DNA from: Phenylobacterium koreense
Lineage (GTDB): Bacteria > Pseudomonadota > Alphaproteobacteria > Caulobacterales > Caulobacteraceae
Reading direction: 5' to 3'
DNA: 64,000 nucleotides
Assembly (NCBI RefSeq): GCF_040545335.1
Contig: NZ_JBEPLU010000001.1
Location: forward strand, 496,001 to 560,000
Each line of letters starts with the position of its first letter. The first letter of the stretch is position 1. Under the pieces are notes generated by a model. The model ran no database searches. It was not told the DNA's origin and saw only the letters and a list, made by a program, of their open reading frames with translations. Position numbers and translations under genes: made by a program. Positions 1-7,194 of the stretch are shown here, in pieces.

Positions 1-118
1 TTACGTTAACTATGTGACCGGGCCACGGGCCAAATCACAAGTCGCGGAACGAGCCTGAGAATGAGCGGCTTCAGGCGCCGCGGTTGGCAACGGCGACGCG
101 GGAGGCTAATGCGAGCGG

Positions 119-376
119 ATGAGCGACACGCGCCCCACCACGCCGCCCGATCGGCTGTCCGTCAATCCGAGCAGCCCCCATTACGACGCCGAAGCGCTGG
201 AGCGCGGCGTCGGCGTCCGTTTCAAGGGCGTCGAGAAGACCAATGTCGACGAATACTGCGTCAGCGAGGGCTGGGTGCGGCTCAGCGTCGGCAAGACCGT
301 CGACCGCAAGGGCAACGCCATGACGGTCAAGCTGCAGGGCACGGTCGAGCCCTACTTCCAGGACATCAAGGAATAG
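119..376 (+). CDS. DUF3297 family protein
   Basis: An 85-residue soluble protein with no signal peptide or membrane segment. The sequence carries the family's typical core: DRLSVNPSSPHYD near the N-terminus, then GVRFKGVEKTNVDEYCVSEGW and a DRKGN turn. I recognise this as DUF3297, a small conserved proteobacterial family of unknown function. The ATG at 119 is preceded by GGGAGG about 13 bases upstream, which supports this start. The gene stands alone; the next gene points towards it from the right. Family membership is a recognition from sequence; function is unknown. Confidence 0.85.
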   Translation: MSDTRPTTPPDRLSVNPSSPHYDAEALERGVGVRFKGVEKTNVDEYCVSEGWVRLSVGKTVDRKGNAMTVKLQGTVEPYFQDIKE

Positions 377-392
377 CGCCCCGCCCCGGCCC

Positions 393-788
393 TCAGAACC
401 GCAGGCGGCGAGCGTCGGGGTTGGCGTAGTAGAGCATCACCTGGCCGACGATGATGAACAGCGCGCAGCCGGAGAGCAGGAACGGGTCGATATAGATCGC
501 CTCGTTGAAGGCGAACTTGCCGGCGCTGATCTTCTTCCAGCCGTTGAAGTGCTGCGTGGCGGCGACCACCGCGCCAAGGAACCCGATCACGGTCGCCAGA
601 TAGCGCCCCGTCCAGCCCAGGCTGACGGGGCTGAGCATGCCGAGGCCCAGGAGGCCGATGACCGACCGCTGCATCCGGCAGTAGGGGCAGACATAGACCA
701 CACCGGTCAGATCCATCGCCCAGGCGCCGACGCTGATGAGGATGGCGAGCACGCCGAGGATCTGAATGTGGCGGCGGGTGAAATACAT
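393..788 (-). CDS. DsbB-like four-helix membrane protein with CPYC motif
   Basis: 131 residues with about four hydrophobic segments (roughly 8-25, 40-60, 63-78 and 102-122). After the first helix comes VCPYCRMQRSVIGLLGL, which resembles the first periplasmic Cys pair of DsbB followed by an arginine-containing second helix. DsbB proteins pass disulfides from DsbA to quinone. This protein lacks the second periplasmic Cys pair and has only one further Cys, in the last helix, so it may be a shortened or divergent relative. It is divergent from the hydrolase gene at 899, with 110 bases between them. The DsbB relationship is inference from motif and topology. Confidence 0.6.
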   Translation of the reverse strand: MYFTRRHIQILGVLAILISVGAWAMDLTGVVYVCPYCRMQRSVIGLLGLGMLSPVSLGWTGRYLATVIGFLGAVVAATQHFNGWKKISAGKFAFNEAIYIDPFLLSGCALFIIVGQVMLYYANPDARRLRF

Positions 789-898
789 TCGGGCCTCTCA
801 GCGATTCTGGTCTTGCGGCGGGACTGGCGCGCACGGCTTGGGTTATCACAACGGCCAGATGATGACCGAAGCATTGATCGCCGAGAACGGGCATTTCG

Positions 899-1597
899 AT
901 GAGTGAACCCCCTCCCCTGGTCCTGCTCCCCGGTCTGCTGTGCGACGACCGGCTATGGCGGGAACAGGTCGCCGGATTGCGGGACGTGGCCGAGGGCCTG
1001 GTGGCGGACCTCACGCTCGACGAGAGCGTCGAGGCGATGGCCGCCCGGGTGCTCGCCCAGGCGCCCGAGCGCTTCGCCCTGGCGGCGCTGTCGATGGGCG
1101 GCTACGTGGCGTTCGAGATCCTGCGCCAGGCGCCCGACCGCGTGACGCGGGCAGCGCTGATGGCGACCAGCGCCGCGCCCGACAGCCCGAGCCGCGCCGC
1201 CGAGCGCCGGGCGGCGATGAAGGCGATGAAGTTCGGACGCTTCCTTGGCGTGACCGACCGCATGCTGCCGCAACTGATCCATCCGGACCACGTCGGCGGC
1301 GAGATCGGGCGCGAGGTCATGGAAATGGCCGGGCGCGTAGGGGCCGAGGCCTTCCTGCGGCAGCTGACGGCCATACTGGGGCGGCCGGATTCGCGGCCGC
1401 TGCTGGCGAATATTCGGATTCCGACCCTGGTGGCGGTGGGAGACGACGACCGGCTGACCCCGCTCGCGGAAGCGCGCGAGATCCACGAGGGCGTCGCCGG
1501 ATCGCGGCTGCACGTGTTCGAACGCTGCGGCCATCTTCCGCCGATGGAAGCGCCGCAGGAAACGACAGCGGTGCTGCGGGACTGGCTGCTGGATTAG
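899..1597 (+). CDS. Alpha/beta-fold hydrolase
   Basis: 232 residues with the alpha/beta hydrolase layout. LVLLPGLLCDDRLW near the start fits the oxyanion-hole loop, the nucleophile elbow is LSMGGY with Ser65, the acid is probably in VGDDDRLTP, and the histidine in CGHLPPMEAP. All three catalytic elements are therefore visible. The protein is cytoplasmic, with no signal sequence. The substrate cannot be told; similar small hydrolases act on esters or lactones. A strong hairpin begins at its stop codon and may end the transcript. Confidence 0.85.
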   Translation: MSEPPPLVLLPGLLCDDRLWREQVAGLRDVAEGLVADLTLDESVEAMAARVLAQAPERFALAALSMGGYVAFEILRQAPDRVTRAALMATSAAPDSPSRAAERRAAMKAMKFGRFLGVTDRMLPQLIHPDHVGGEIGREVMEMAGRVGAEAFLRQLTAILGRPDSRPLLANIRIPTLVAVGDDDRLTPLAEAREIHEGVAGSRLHVFERCGHLPPMEAPQETTAVLRDWLLD

Positions 1598-1658
1598 AAG
1601 CCCGGGATGACTTCTCCCTCCCCATGAAGAGGAGGGATACTGGACACTCCCGCTTCTA
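1595..1658 (+). terminator. Nested inverted repeat after the hydrolase gene
   Basis: TAGAAGC at 1595 pairs with GCTTCTA ending at 1658, and inside it TCCCTCC (1615-1621) pairs with GGAGGGA (1631-1637). There is no T-run, so this could be a factor-assisted terminator or a repeat hairpin. The rest of the intergenic stretch up to the LysR gene (1659-1893) shows nothing I recognise beyond a likely ribosome site near 1884. Confidence 0.45.
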
Positions 1659-1893
1659 GCCTAGCCGCAGGCGAGCCTGGCGGGCGGGCTTTCGGGACGG
1701 AGCGGGCTCGCGATGGGCTCGGCGCGCCATCATTTGCTGCAGCCAGAGGACCCAACCGAAGGGAACTTCCTTATGCAACCTGTGCAGTTCTTCCATGGCG
1801 TCACCTCAAGAAATCGCTGTCTTGGGGCGGAAGATCGGGCGAACGCCGGTCGATGACAAACGCGTGCTCCTGCTATATGCATTAGGAAGACTT

Positions 1894-2820
1894 ATGGCAG
1901 ACATCCTCGCTTCCATACCCCTCAGCGCGATCCGCGTATTCGAGGCCGCCGCCCGGCTGGGCAGCTTCACCCGGGCGGCGGAGGAGCTTGGAATCACCCA
2001 GGCGGCGGTGAGCTGGCAGGTGAAGGCGCTGGAGCGGCGGCTCGACCAGCCGCTGTTCCTGCGCAGGCCGCGGGAGGTGACGCTGACGCCAGCCGGCGAA
2101 CGGCTGGCCCGGGCGGCCAGCGAGGCGATGACGGCGCTGCGCAGCGCCCTCTCGGACCTGAGCGAGACCGGCGAGGGCGTTCTGGCGATCACCACCATGC
2201 ACACGGTCGCCAACCAGTGGCTGGCGCCGCGGATCGGGGGCTTCCAGATCTCGCATCCGAAGATCGCGGTCCGACTGGACACCTCGAACGCGCTGATCGA
2301 TCTGGCGCGGGAGAACGTCGACGTGGCGATCCGCAGCGGCGGCGGCCAGTGGCCGGGGCTTGCGGCGCACTATCTGTTCCCGACCGTCCAGACGCCGCTG
2401 TGCACGCCCGAACTGCTGGAGAGCCTGGGCGGCCTGGCGCGCGCCGAGGACCTGGTCGACGCGCCGCGCATCGGCGCGCCACAGGAGTGGGCGGTATGGT
2501 TCGCCGCGGCCGGGGTCGGCCCCTCCGACGGTGCGGCCGCCGCGCCGCGCCTGGCGGGAGACACCCAGACCCTGGAGATCGCCTCGGCGTTGGGCGGCCA
2601 GGGCCTGGCGCTGGCCAATCCGATCCTGTTTTCCAGCGAACTGAGGTCAGGACGGCTGGTGATGCCGTCGCCGGTCTATGCGCACTATGGGTCGGGCTAT
2701 TGGCTCGCCTACCCATCCGACCGCCGGCGGGCGCCCAAGATCAGGGCGTTTCGGGACTGGCTTTTGGCCTGCATAGCGGACGACCCGATGATCCGGGCCT
2801 ATCCACCACGCGAGGCGTAG
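1894..2820 (+). CDS. LysR-family transcriptional regulator, GcvA-like
   Basis: From the ATG at 1894 the protein has 308 residues, the usual LysR length. The N-terminal winged helix-turn-helix reads LSAIRVFEAAARLGSFTRAA, then TQAAVSWQVKALE and LFLRRPREVTLTPAGE. An effector-binding periplasmic-protein-like domain follows. The pattern matches the GcvA branch. A longer frame begins at 1795, but AGGAAG at about 1885 lies correctly for the ATG at 1894, and the extra residues do not look like protein. No divergent target gene is adjacent, so the regulated genes are unknown. Confidence 0.85.
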   Translation: MADILASIPLSAIRVFEAAARLGSFTRAAEELGITQAAVSWQVKALERRLDQPLFLRRPREVTLTPAGERLARAASEAMTALRSALSDLSETGEGVLAITTMHTVANQWLAPRIGGFQISHPKIAVRLDTSNALIDLARENVDVAIRSGGGQWPGLAAHYLFPTVQTPLCTPELLESLGGLARAEDLVDAPRIGAPQEWAVWFAAAGVGPSDGAAAAPRLAGDTQTLEIASALGGQGLALANPILFSSELRSGRLVMPSPVYAHYGSGYWLAYPSDRRRAPKIRAFRDWLLACIADDPMIRAYPPREA

Positions 2821-2826
2821 CAGGCG

Positions 2827-3240
2827 TCAGGACGCGACGCAGGTCGAGAGGTTCACCGGGCCGGTGGGCAGGCGTCTCCACTCGCCGCTGACCTTCTGGA
2901 ACTCCGCGACCGCGGTCGCCGGGCGGTATTCGGAACGGGCCGCGTCCCAGCCTTCCCAGCCCATGGCGACCGCCACCTTGGCCTCCATGCCCTTGGCGGC
3001 TTCCGCAGGCGCGACTTCGCGCTCGCCCTTGCAGGCCACTTCGAAGGCGCGGCACTGCTCGCCCTCCGCCTTGCCCTTGCACTGGTCGTCGCCGGCCTTG
3101 ATCTCGCCGTGCCAGGTGCGGATCGCAGTGTCGAGCCCGGCGTACTTGTCGCCCCCTTGAGCCTTCTGGCTCGCGCCCTCGCCGCAGGCGGTCAGTCCAA
3201 GAGCGGCCACCGCGAGGATCGCCATGGGTAGTCTGGTCAC
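2827..3240 (-). CDS. Small cysteine-containing lipoprotein, unknown function
   Basis: 137 residues beginning with a signal peptide that ends in a lipobox (LTAC, Cys near residue 19), so the mature protein should be lipid-anchored at an envelope membrane. The mature part is polar and contains four further cysteines that could form two disulfides. I do not recognise a domain. It is convergent with the LysR gene, with six bases between the stop codons, and divergent from the gene at 3448. Confidence 0.7.
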   Translation of the reverse strand: MTRLPMAILAVAALGLTACGEGASQKAQGGDKYAGLDTAIRTWHGEIKAGDDQCKGKAEGEQCRAFEVACKGEREVAPAEAAKGMEAKVAVAMGWEGWDAARSEYRPATAVAEFQKVSGEWRRLPTGPVNLSTCVAS

Positions 3241-3351
3241 ACTTTACTCCAACAGGCCTCGTCCCAAGAAAGCAGGACGCCTGACCAACGCTAAAGACCG
3301 GGAAGATGGCGCGGGCATGACACGAGCTTACTTTTCCCCCCTGACGGCGCC

Positions 3352-3368
3352 ATTCAGCCTGCATTCAG
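3352..3368 (+). promoter_or_regulatory. Direct repeat, possible OmpR/PhoP-type regulator box
   Basis: ATTCAGCCTGCATTCAG holds two ATTCAG units spaced 11 bases apart, about 80 bases upstream of the ATG at 3448. Winged-helix response regulators commonly bind such one-turn direct repeats. Nearly the same sequence (ATTCAGCCTCGGTTCAG) lies upstream of the PepSY/PhoP/PhoQ-type operon at 52624-52640 on the minus strand. The match is seen directly; the regulator assignment is inference. Confidence 0.45.
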
Positions 3369-3447
3369 CTCCATTTTGAGACAGTGCCGCCTGTAGCCGA
3401 CCGTCCGCGGATCCTGGAATCCCGGCCCCGGTCGGAAGGAGGTTAGT

Positions 3448-3879
3448 ATGAAGAAGTTGCTGATCAGCGCGATGGCCGGAGTGGTCGCAGCAGGTTCGCT
3501 CGCCGCCGTGGCGACGAGCGCTGAAGCTCAGCCTTACCGTTACCGGCATCATCGCGACAACAACGATGCGGCCGCAGCCGCTGTGGTCGGCGGCGTATTG
3601 GGCCTTGCGCTAGGCGCGGCCATCGCCGGTTCGAACAAGGACCGCCGCTACTACGACAACGGCTACTACAACAACGGCTATTACAACGGGTACTACAACA
3701 ACGGCTACTACGGCCGCAGCGGCTATGACCGTGGATATTATGGCCGTTCCTACTACGGCCGCCCGGCCTATGCCTATGGCTACAGTTATGGACCGCCGCG
3801 GATGTGCGTCACCCGGGACCGGGTCTATGACCCCTATATCGGCCGCCGCGTGACCGTGCAGCGCAGCTATCCCTGCTGA
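3448..3879 (+). CDS. Secreted Tyr/Gly/Asn-rich protein with glycine-zipper-like segment
   Basis: 143 residues. A signal peptide (MKKLLISAMAGVVAAGSLAA, probable cleavage after AEA near residue 27) is followed by an Ala/Gly-rich hydrophobic segment (about residues 44-64) like a glycine zipper. Then comes a repetitive stretch of NNGYY and GRSYYGR units and a C-terminal part with two cysteines (CVTRDRVYD, YPC). It is probably an outer-membrane or periplasmic structural protein. The start is firmly supported by AAGGAGG just upstream. The direct repeat at 3352 lies in its upstream region. Confidence 0.8.
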   Translation: MKKLLISAMAGVVAAGSLAAVATSAEAQPYRYRHHRDNNDAAAAAVVGGVLGLALGAAIAGSNKDRRYYDNGYYNNGYYNGYYNNGYYGRSGYDRGYYGRSYYGRPAYAYGYSYGPPRMCVTRDRVYDPYIGRRVTVQRSYPC

Positions 3880-3885
3880 TAGCGG

Positions 3886-4350
3886 CTATTCCTTCGCGCC
3901 GGCGGCCAAGGCGTCGCGGACGACGGCCTGGAAGTCGAACACCGACATCTTCTGGCCGGAGACGCGGGTAGGCTTGCCGGCGCAGACCTGCTGCAGCAGG
4001 TCGAAACGCTCGTCCCCGGGATTTACCTCCTGCCACGGGTCGGGCGTCTCGACTGCCCGCAGGGTGCGGCCATCGGCCGAGACGAACCGGCGGGCGAGGT
4101 CGCGGGTGCGCCCCATACCGCAGCCGAACTCGCGATAGGTGGCGACCATGGTCGCGCCGTCCATCGGATGGGCGACGATCAGATAGATCCAGGCGCGCGC
4201 ATCGACCCCGTCCCGGCTCACACTGCCGACATCGTAGACGAGGGCGCTCTGGCCCTTCTTGAAGCTCACCGCATCGAACGGCGCGGCGTGGGCGCATGAT
4301 GCGCCCAGGGCGAAGGCTCCGAGAGCCCCGGCGGCGATTCTGAACAGCAT
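3886..4350 (-). CDS. Secreted protein of unknown function
   Basis: 154 residues from the ATG at 4350, giving a clean signal peptide (MLFRIAAGALGAFALGASCAHA, cleavage after AHA). A longer frame starts at 4455, but its added residues are Arg-rich and would bury the signal peptide. The mature part has a short beta-rich look (SALVYDVGSV, AWIYLIVAHP, MVATYREFGC) and two cysteines. I recognise no family. It converges with the Tyr-rich gene, leaving six bases between stops. Confidence 0.65.
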   Translation of the reverse strand: MLFRIAAGALGAFALGASCAHAAPFDAVSFKKGQSALVYDVGSVSRDGVDARAWIYLIVAHPMDGATMVATYREFGCGMGRTRDLARRFVSADGRTLRAVETPDPWQEVNPGDERFDLLQQVCAGKPTRVSGQKMSVFDFQAVVRDALAAGAKE

Positions 4351-4541
4351 CCACAGCCCTCCGAGCGAGCGTGGTCCCTCGTGACGGCGCCTGCGCCGTA
4401 CACGGCCGGGACAGTTAACTTTCCAGCGGCTCGGAAAGTTCACGATCGGCGCCAATGGGTGCGCGTTTTGTCGCAGGGCGCCGGGACGGCGACGCTCGCT
4501 ACAGCTTGGATCGAGGGACCTATCTTCGAAGACGGACGCTG

Positions 4542-5132
4542 ATGCCGCGCGCCTCCCTTTTGCCTGCCCTATTGCTTGCCTCCATCGTGGCCGCGCCCTG
4601 CGCCGCGCGGGCCGATCGCCTGGAGGCCGACGTCCTGGCCGAGCTCAACTACGCTCGCGCCCAACCGCAGCGATACGCCGAGGAACTGGCGCAGGCGCTG
4701 GACACCGGGCGCAGCGCCTTCCGCACGCTTCCTGACGAGGATCCGCAGGTGGTGGAGGAAGCGATCGACTTCCTGATGGGCCAGGCTCCCCTGCCCGAGC
4801 TCCGCACGCACCAAGGCCTGACGGCCGCCGCCGCGGCCCATGTGCGATCGCAGGCGCGGCGGGGAGAAGGGCACGGGCCGGTGGCGCTGTCGGCGCGCCT
4901 GCAGCGCCAGGGAGTCTTCGCCGGGCTGTCGGGCGAGAACATCTCCTACGGCTATCGCACGCCGCGGGACGTCGTGCTGCAACTGATCATCGACAGTCGC
5001 GTGCCCGGCCGGGGCCACCGCAAGACGATCTTCGGGCGGAGCTGGCAGGCGGCGGGCGTGGCCTGCGGCCCCCATCCGGCCTATGGCGCCATGTGCGTAA
5101 TCGACTTCGCCGGCGCGATCGTCGAACGGTGA
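4542..5132 (+). CDS. CAP-domain (SCP-like) secreted protein
   Basis: 196 residues from the ATG at 4542, with a signal peptide ending near AARA. The mature part is a CAP domain: LNYARAQPQRYAEEL, AAAAAHVRSQARRGEGHG, SGENISYG and a C-terminal RGHRKTIFGRSWQAAGVACG. CAP proteins are secreted, and proposed roles in bacteria range from wall binding to proteolysis; none is settled. A paralogue sits at 7195-7827 in the opposite orientation. Frame upstream of 4542 (to 4455) is Arg-rich and unlikely to be translated. Confidence 0.8.
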   Translation: MPRASLLPALLLASIVAAPCAARADRLEADVLAELNYARAQPQRYAEELAQALDTGRSAFRTLPDEDPQVVEEAIDFLMGQAPLPELRTHQGLTAAAAAHVRSQARRGEGHGPVALSARLQRQGVFAGLSGENISYGYRTPRDVVLQLIIDSRVPGRGHRKTIFGRSWQAAGVACGPHPAYGAMCVIDFAGAIVER

Positions 5133-5137
5133 GAACG

Positions 5138-5165
5138 AAAAACGCCGCCGACGGCTGTCGGCGGC
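5138..5165 (-). terminator. Rho-independent terminator of the PEP-CTERM gene
   Basis: GCCGCCGAC (5144-5152) and GTCGGCGGC (5157-5165) form a nine-pair stem with a four-base loop. Read on the minus strand, the stem is followed after one base by TTTTT (5142-5138). This fits an intrinsic terminator for the minus-strand gene ending at 5191; the hairpin may also stop transcripts from the CAP gene on the plus strand. Confidence 0.75.
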
Positions 5166-5190
5166 GCTATCGAGAGTCTTCTGACCTCGA

Positions 5191-5841
5191 TCAGGCGAGC
5201 GCGAGCGCGGCCTTCTGGCGACGGCTGCGGATGGCCGAGCCGGCGAGGCCGAAGCCAGCGATCAGCATCGCCCAGGTGGCCGGTTCCGGCACCGCCGACG
5301 ACAGCGTCGCGATGTTGTCGAACTCGAAGGAGTTCTGCGACGAGGAGAACAGCACCGAGGTGACCGACTTTTCGAACTGATAGGTCATCCGGCGGCCGAT
5401 CGACTGGTCGCCGTTGAAGGCGCCAGCGGCCAGCTCGATACCGGTGAGGGTGTCGAAGCTGCCGTCCGAGTAGTTGAAGCGGATCGAGTTGTAGTTATCC
5501 GGCGAGCCCATGAAGAAGCTGAGGGCGGCGATGCCGGGGGTGGTCAGCAGCATTTCGCCGCCACCGAGAACCGCAGCATAGAAGCCGGTGGCGCCCGGAG
5601 GCGGAGCGGCGTCCGAAGACGAACCGGCGGCGACGGCGCGAGGACCGGAACCGGCGGTGAAGCTGACGCCGTAGCCGGCCCCCTCGACACCATCGAAATC
5701 CCAGACCATCTGCTGACCGGCGGGCAGGCCCGCGTCGGTCGAAGTGAAAGTCACGTTAACAGCGGCTTGAGCCGAACCGCCAGCGGTGGCGGCGAGCGCG
5801 GCCACGGCGGCGAAAGCGGCCGCCTTCAATGCGATCTTCAT
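5191..5841 (-). CDS. PEPxxWA-CTERM sorted secreted protein
   Basis: 216 residues: a signal peptide (MKIALKAAAFAAVAALAATA, cleavage after AQA near residue 26), a beta-rich middle part with SDG and FDNIA motifs, and a C-terminal sorting signal AVPEPATWAMLIAGFGLAG followed by SAIRSRRQK. This is the PEPxxWA variant of PEP-CTERM found in Alphaproteobacteria, normally processed by an exosortase when extracellular polymer is made. No exosortase gene lies in the window. A terminator follows the gene, and two similar inverted motifs lie in its unusually long upstream region. Confidence 0.85.
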   Translation of the reverse strand: MKIALKAAAFAAVAALAATAGGSAQAAVNVTFTSTDAGLPAGQQMVWDFDGVEGAGYGVSFTAGSGPRAVAAGSSSDAAPPPGATGFYAAVLGGGEMLLTTPGIAALSFFMGSPDNYNSIRFNYSDGSFDTLTGIELAAGAFNGDQSIGRRMTYQFEKSVTSVLFSSSQNSFEFDNIATLSSAVPEPATWAMLIAGFGLAGSAIRSRRQKAALALA

Positions 5842-5894
5842 AAAGCTTACCCCTACCTATTGAACGCTCGGCGCCAGTACGCGCGCCCAGTTGC

Positions 5895-5909
5895 GTCTCA
5901 AAACGGGAC
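5895..5909. promoter_or_regulatory. Inverted motif, copy 1
   Basis: GTCTCAAAACGGGAC: half-sites GTCTC and GGGAC around AAAAC, with one mismatch from symmetry. It lies 54 bases from the start codon of the PEP-CTERM gene. A second copy lies 150 bases further upstream. Possible operator; the binding protein is unknown. Confidence 0.4.
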
Positions 5910-6044
5910 AACCCCGTTTCGTTGCCGCAAGGGCCAGTTCACGAAGGGCGCCAACGGGGAGCCGCAGGCAGGAGCGTTCACCCGTCTCGGCGAACGATGT
6001 TTGGGCGACGCCGATATCGACCGCCGTTATTGAAATATCAACGA

Positions 6045-6062
6045 TGTCCCAAAACGGGCACA
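6045..6062. promoter_or_regulatory. Inverted motif, copy 2
   Basis: TGTCCCAAAACGGGCACA: half-sites TGTCCC and GGGCACA around the same AAAAC core as copy 1. Conservation of both arms and core in two copies upstream of one gene argues for a protein-binding site rather than chance. Confidence 0.4.
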
Positions 6063-6147
6063 GGGCGCCCCACATGGCAGGACGCCCCGCTTTAAGCTGC
6101 GTACTCCAGGGATTCACCCGGGATGAACGCCACGCGCCGCGTGGGCG

Positions 6148-6981
6148 TCAGGCGCCGCGGAGGACACCCCGACGGCGCTGCGAACGCACCGCAGATCCCA
6201 ACCCAAAGAAGCCGATGATCATCATGGCCCAGGTCGCCGGCTCCGGCACCGCGCTGGTCGGCGGCGGCGTGACAGGCGGCGTGACCGGCGGCGGCTCGAC
6301 AGGAGGCGGGGGCGTCGGCGGCGGCAGGACGGGAGGCGGCGGGACAGGCGGCGGAGTCACCGGAGGGGGCTCGACCGGAGGCGGCGTGACCGGCGGCTCG
6401 GTCGGAGGCGGCGGATTTTCCGGATTTCCGGGATTTCCGCCACCGCCACCACCGCCGCCGCCACTGACGAAGCCGCCAGGGCCGCCACCGAGGGGGAAGC
6501 CGATCGGGAAGCCGCCGGCGGGCGCTTCGGCGCTGGCCAGGGTCACCGGCGGGGCCTCGACCGGGGTCTCCGGCCCGGCCACTTCATCCAGCAGCCGCTG
6601 CACGGCGGGCTTGGCCTCGGGAGGCAGGGCGGTCTGGATCGAGGGCTTGGTGTCGCACTCCACCGAACGCGGCGGCGCACCAAGGCCGGTCCGCATTTCG
6701 TACGAGGATTCATCCAGCAGCTTTTGCACCGGCTTCGGCTTGGCGACCGCGGCGACGCGCTTCTTCGGCGCAACCGGACCGCGCACATGATGCTTCACGG
6801 GCTTGCGCACCTTGGGCGGGCTCGCCTTACGCTGAGGCTGCGCAATCCTGGGTGGCGGCGCGGGCCTCATGCTGGCGGCCATCACCTTGGGGAAGCAGTC
6901 TTCGGCGGCGGCCGAACCCGCCATCACGGTCGCAAGGGCCGCGCCCAACAACAGAGATCGAGAATGCGCCAACGTCTTCAC
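6148..6981 (-). CDS. Proline-rich PEPxxWA-CTERM protein
   Basis: 277 residues from the GTG at 6981, which gives a good signal peptide (VKTLAHSRSLLLGAALATVM, cleavage after AAA). Another GTG at 7011 adds ten residues; neither has a clear ribosome site. The mature protein has a Lys/Pro-rich section, two short similar blocks (PVQKLLDESSYEM and AVQRLLDEVAGPE), a Gly run, a long Pro-rich tract of PPPVEPPPVTPP units (about residues 185-240) and the sorting tail AVPEPATWAMMIIGFFGLGS with SQRRR. The Pro-rich tract probably acts as a stiff spacer holding the N-terminal part away from the surface. Confidence 0.75.
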   Translation of the reverse strand: MKTLAHSRSLLLGAALATVMAGSAAAEDCFPKVMAASMRPAPPPRIAQPQRKASPPKVRKPVKHHVRGPVAPKKRVAAVAKPKPVQKLLDESSYEMRTGLGAPPRSVECDTKPSIQTALPPEAKPAVQRLLDEVAGPETPVEAPPVTLASAEAPAGGFPIGFPLGGGPGGFVSGGGGGGGGGNPGNPENPPPPTEPPVTPPPVEPPPVTPPPVPPPPVLPPPTPPPPVEPPPVTPPVTPPPTSAVPEPATWAMMIIGFFGLGSAVRSQRRRGVLRGA

Positions 6982-7194
6982 CCACAGCCAATCCAGGCTG
7001 GATTCGAGCACAAGCCAGCGCGCCTACGAGAAGGCCTGGAGCCAGGCTAGCCCAGCTCCGCGCGCGCAGCGGCGTTAGTACACAACCCCACCCGACGTTA
7101 ACGACCATACAGCACAAACTGCGGTCGAGTGGGTAATGAATTGCAAATTCGGCGCCAACCGTCGAGCCGCCAGTCAAGCTGGACGAAAAATCGG

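Larger units (their letters stand above)
5842..6147. other. 306-base non-coding region upstream of the PEP-CTERM gene
   Basis: No convincing gene. It holds two related inverted motifs (5895-5909 and 6045-6062) and a hairpin in which AAACGGG at 5901 pairs with CCCGTTT ending at 5919. It separates the PEP-CTERM gene at 5191-5841 from the stop of the proline-rich PEP-CTERM gene, both on the minus strand, and so should contain the promoter of the former. Confidence 0.6.

Noticed and set aside
5857..6117. 86-residue minus-strand frame in the PEP-CTERM leader
   Set aside because: No ribosome site or domain, and it crosses both inverted motifs. Left as non-coding, though a small gene cannot be fully excluded.
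6240..6480. Tandem GGC/GGA-rich repeats as a non-coding satellite
   Set aside because: Explained by codons of the Pro-rich and Gly-rich tracts of the minus-strand protein.
5891..6790. Glycine-rich 299-residue plus-strand protein
   Set aside because: It is the complement of the proline-rich tract of the PEP-CTERM gene, which has a signal peptide and sorting signal on the other strand.
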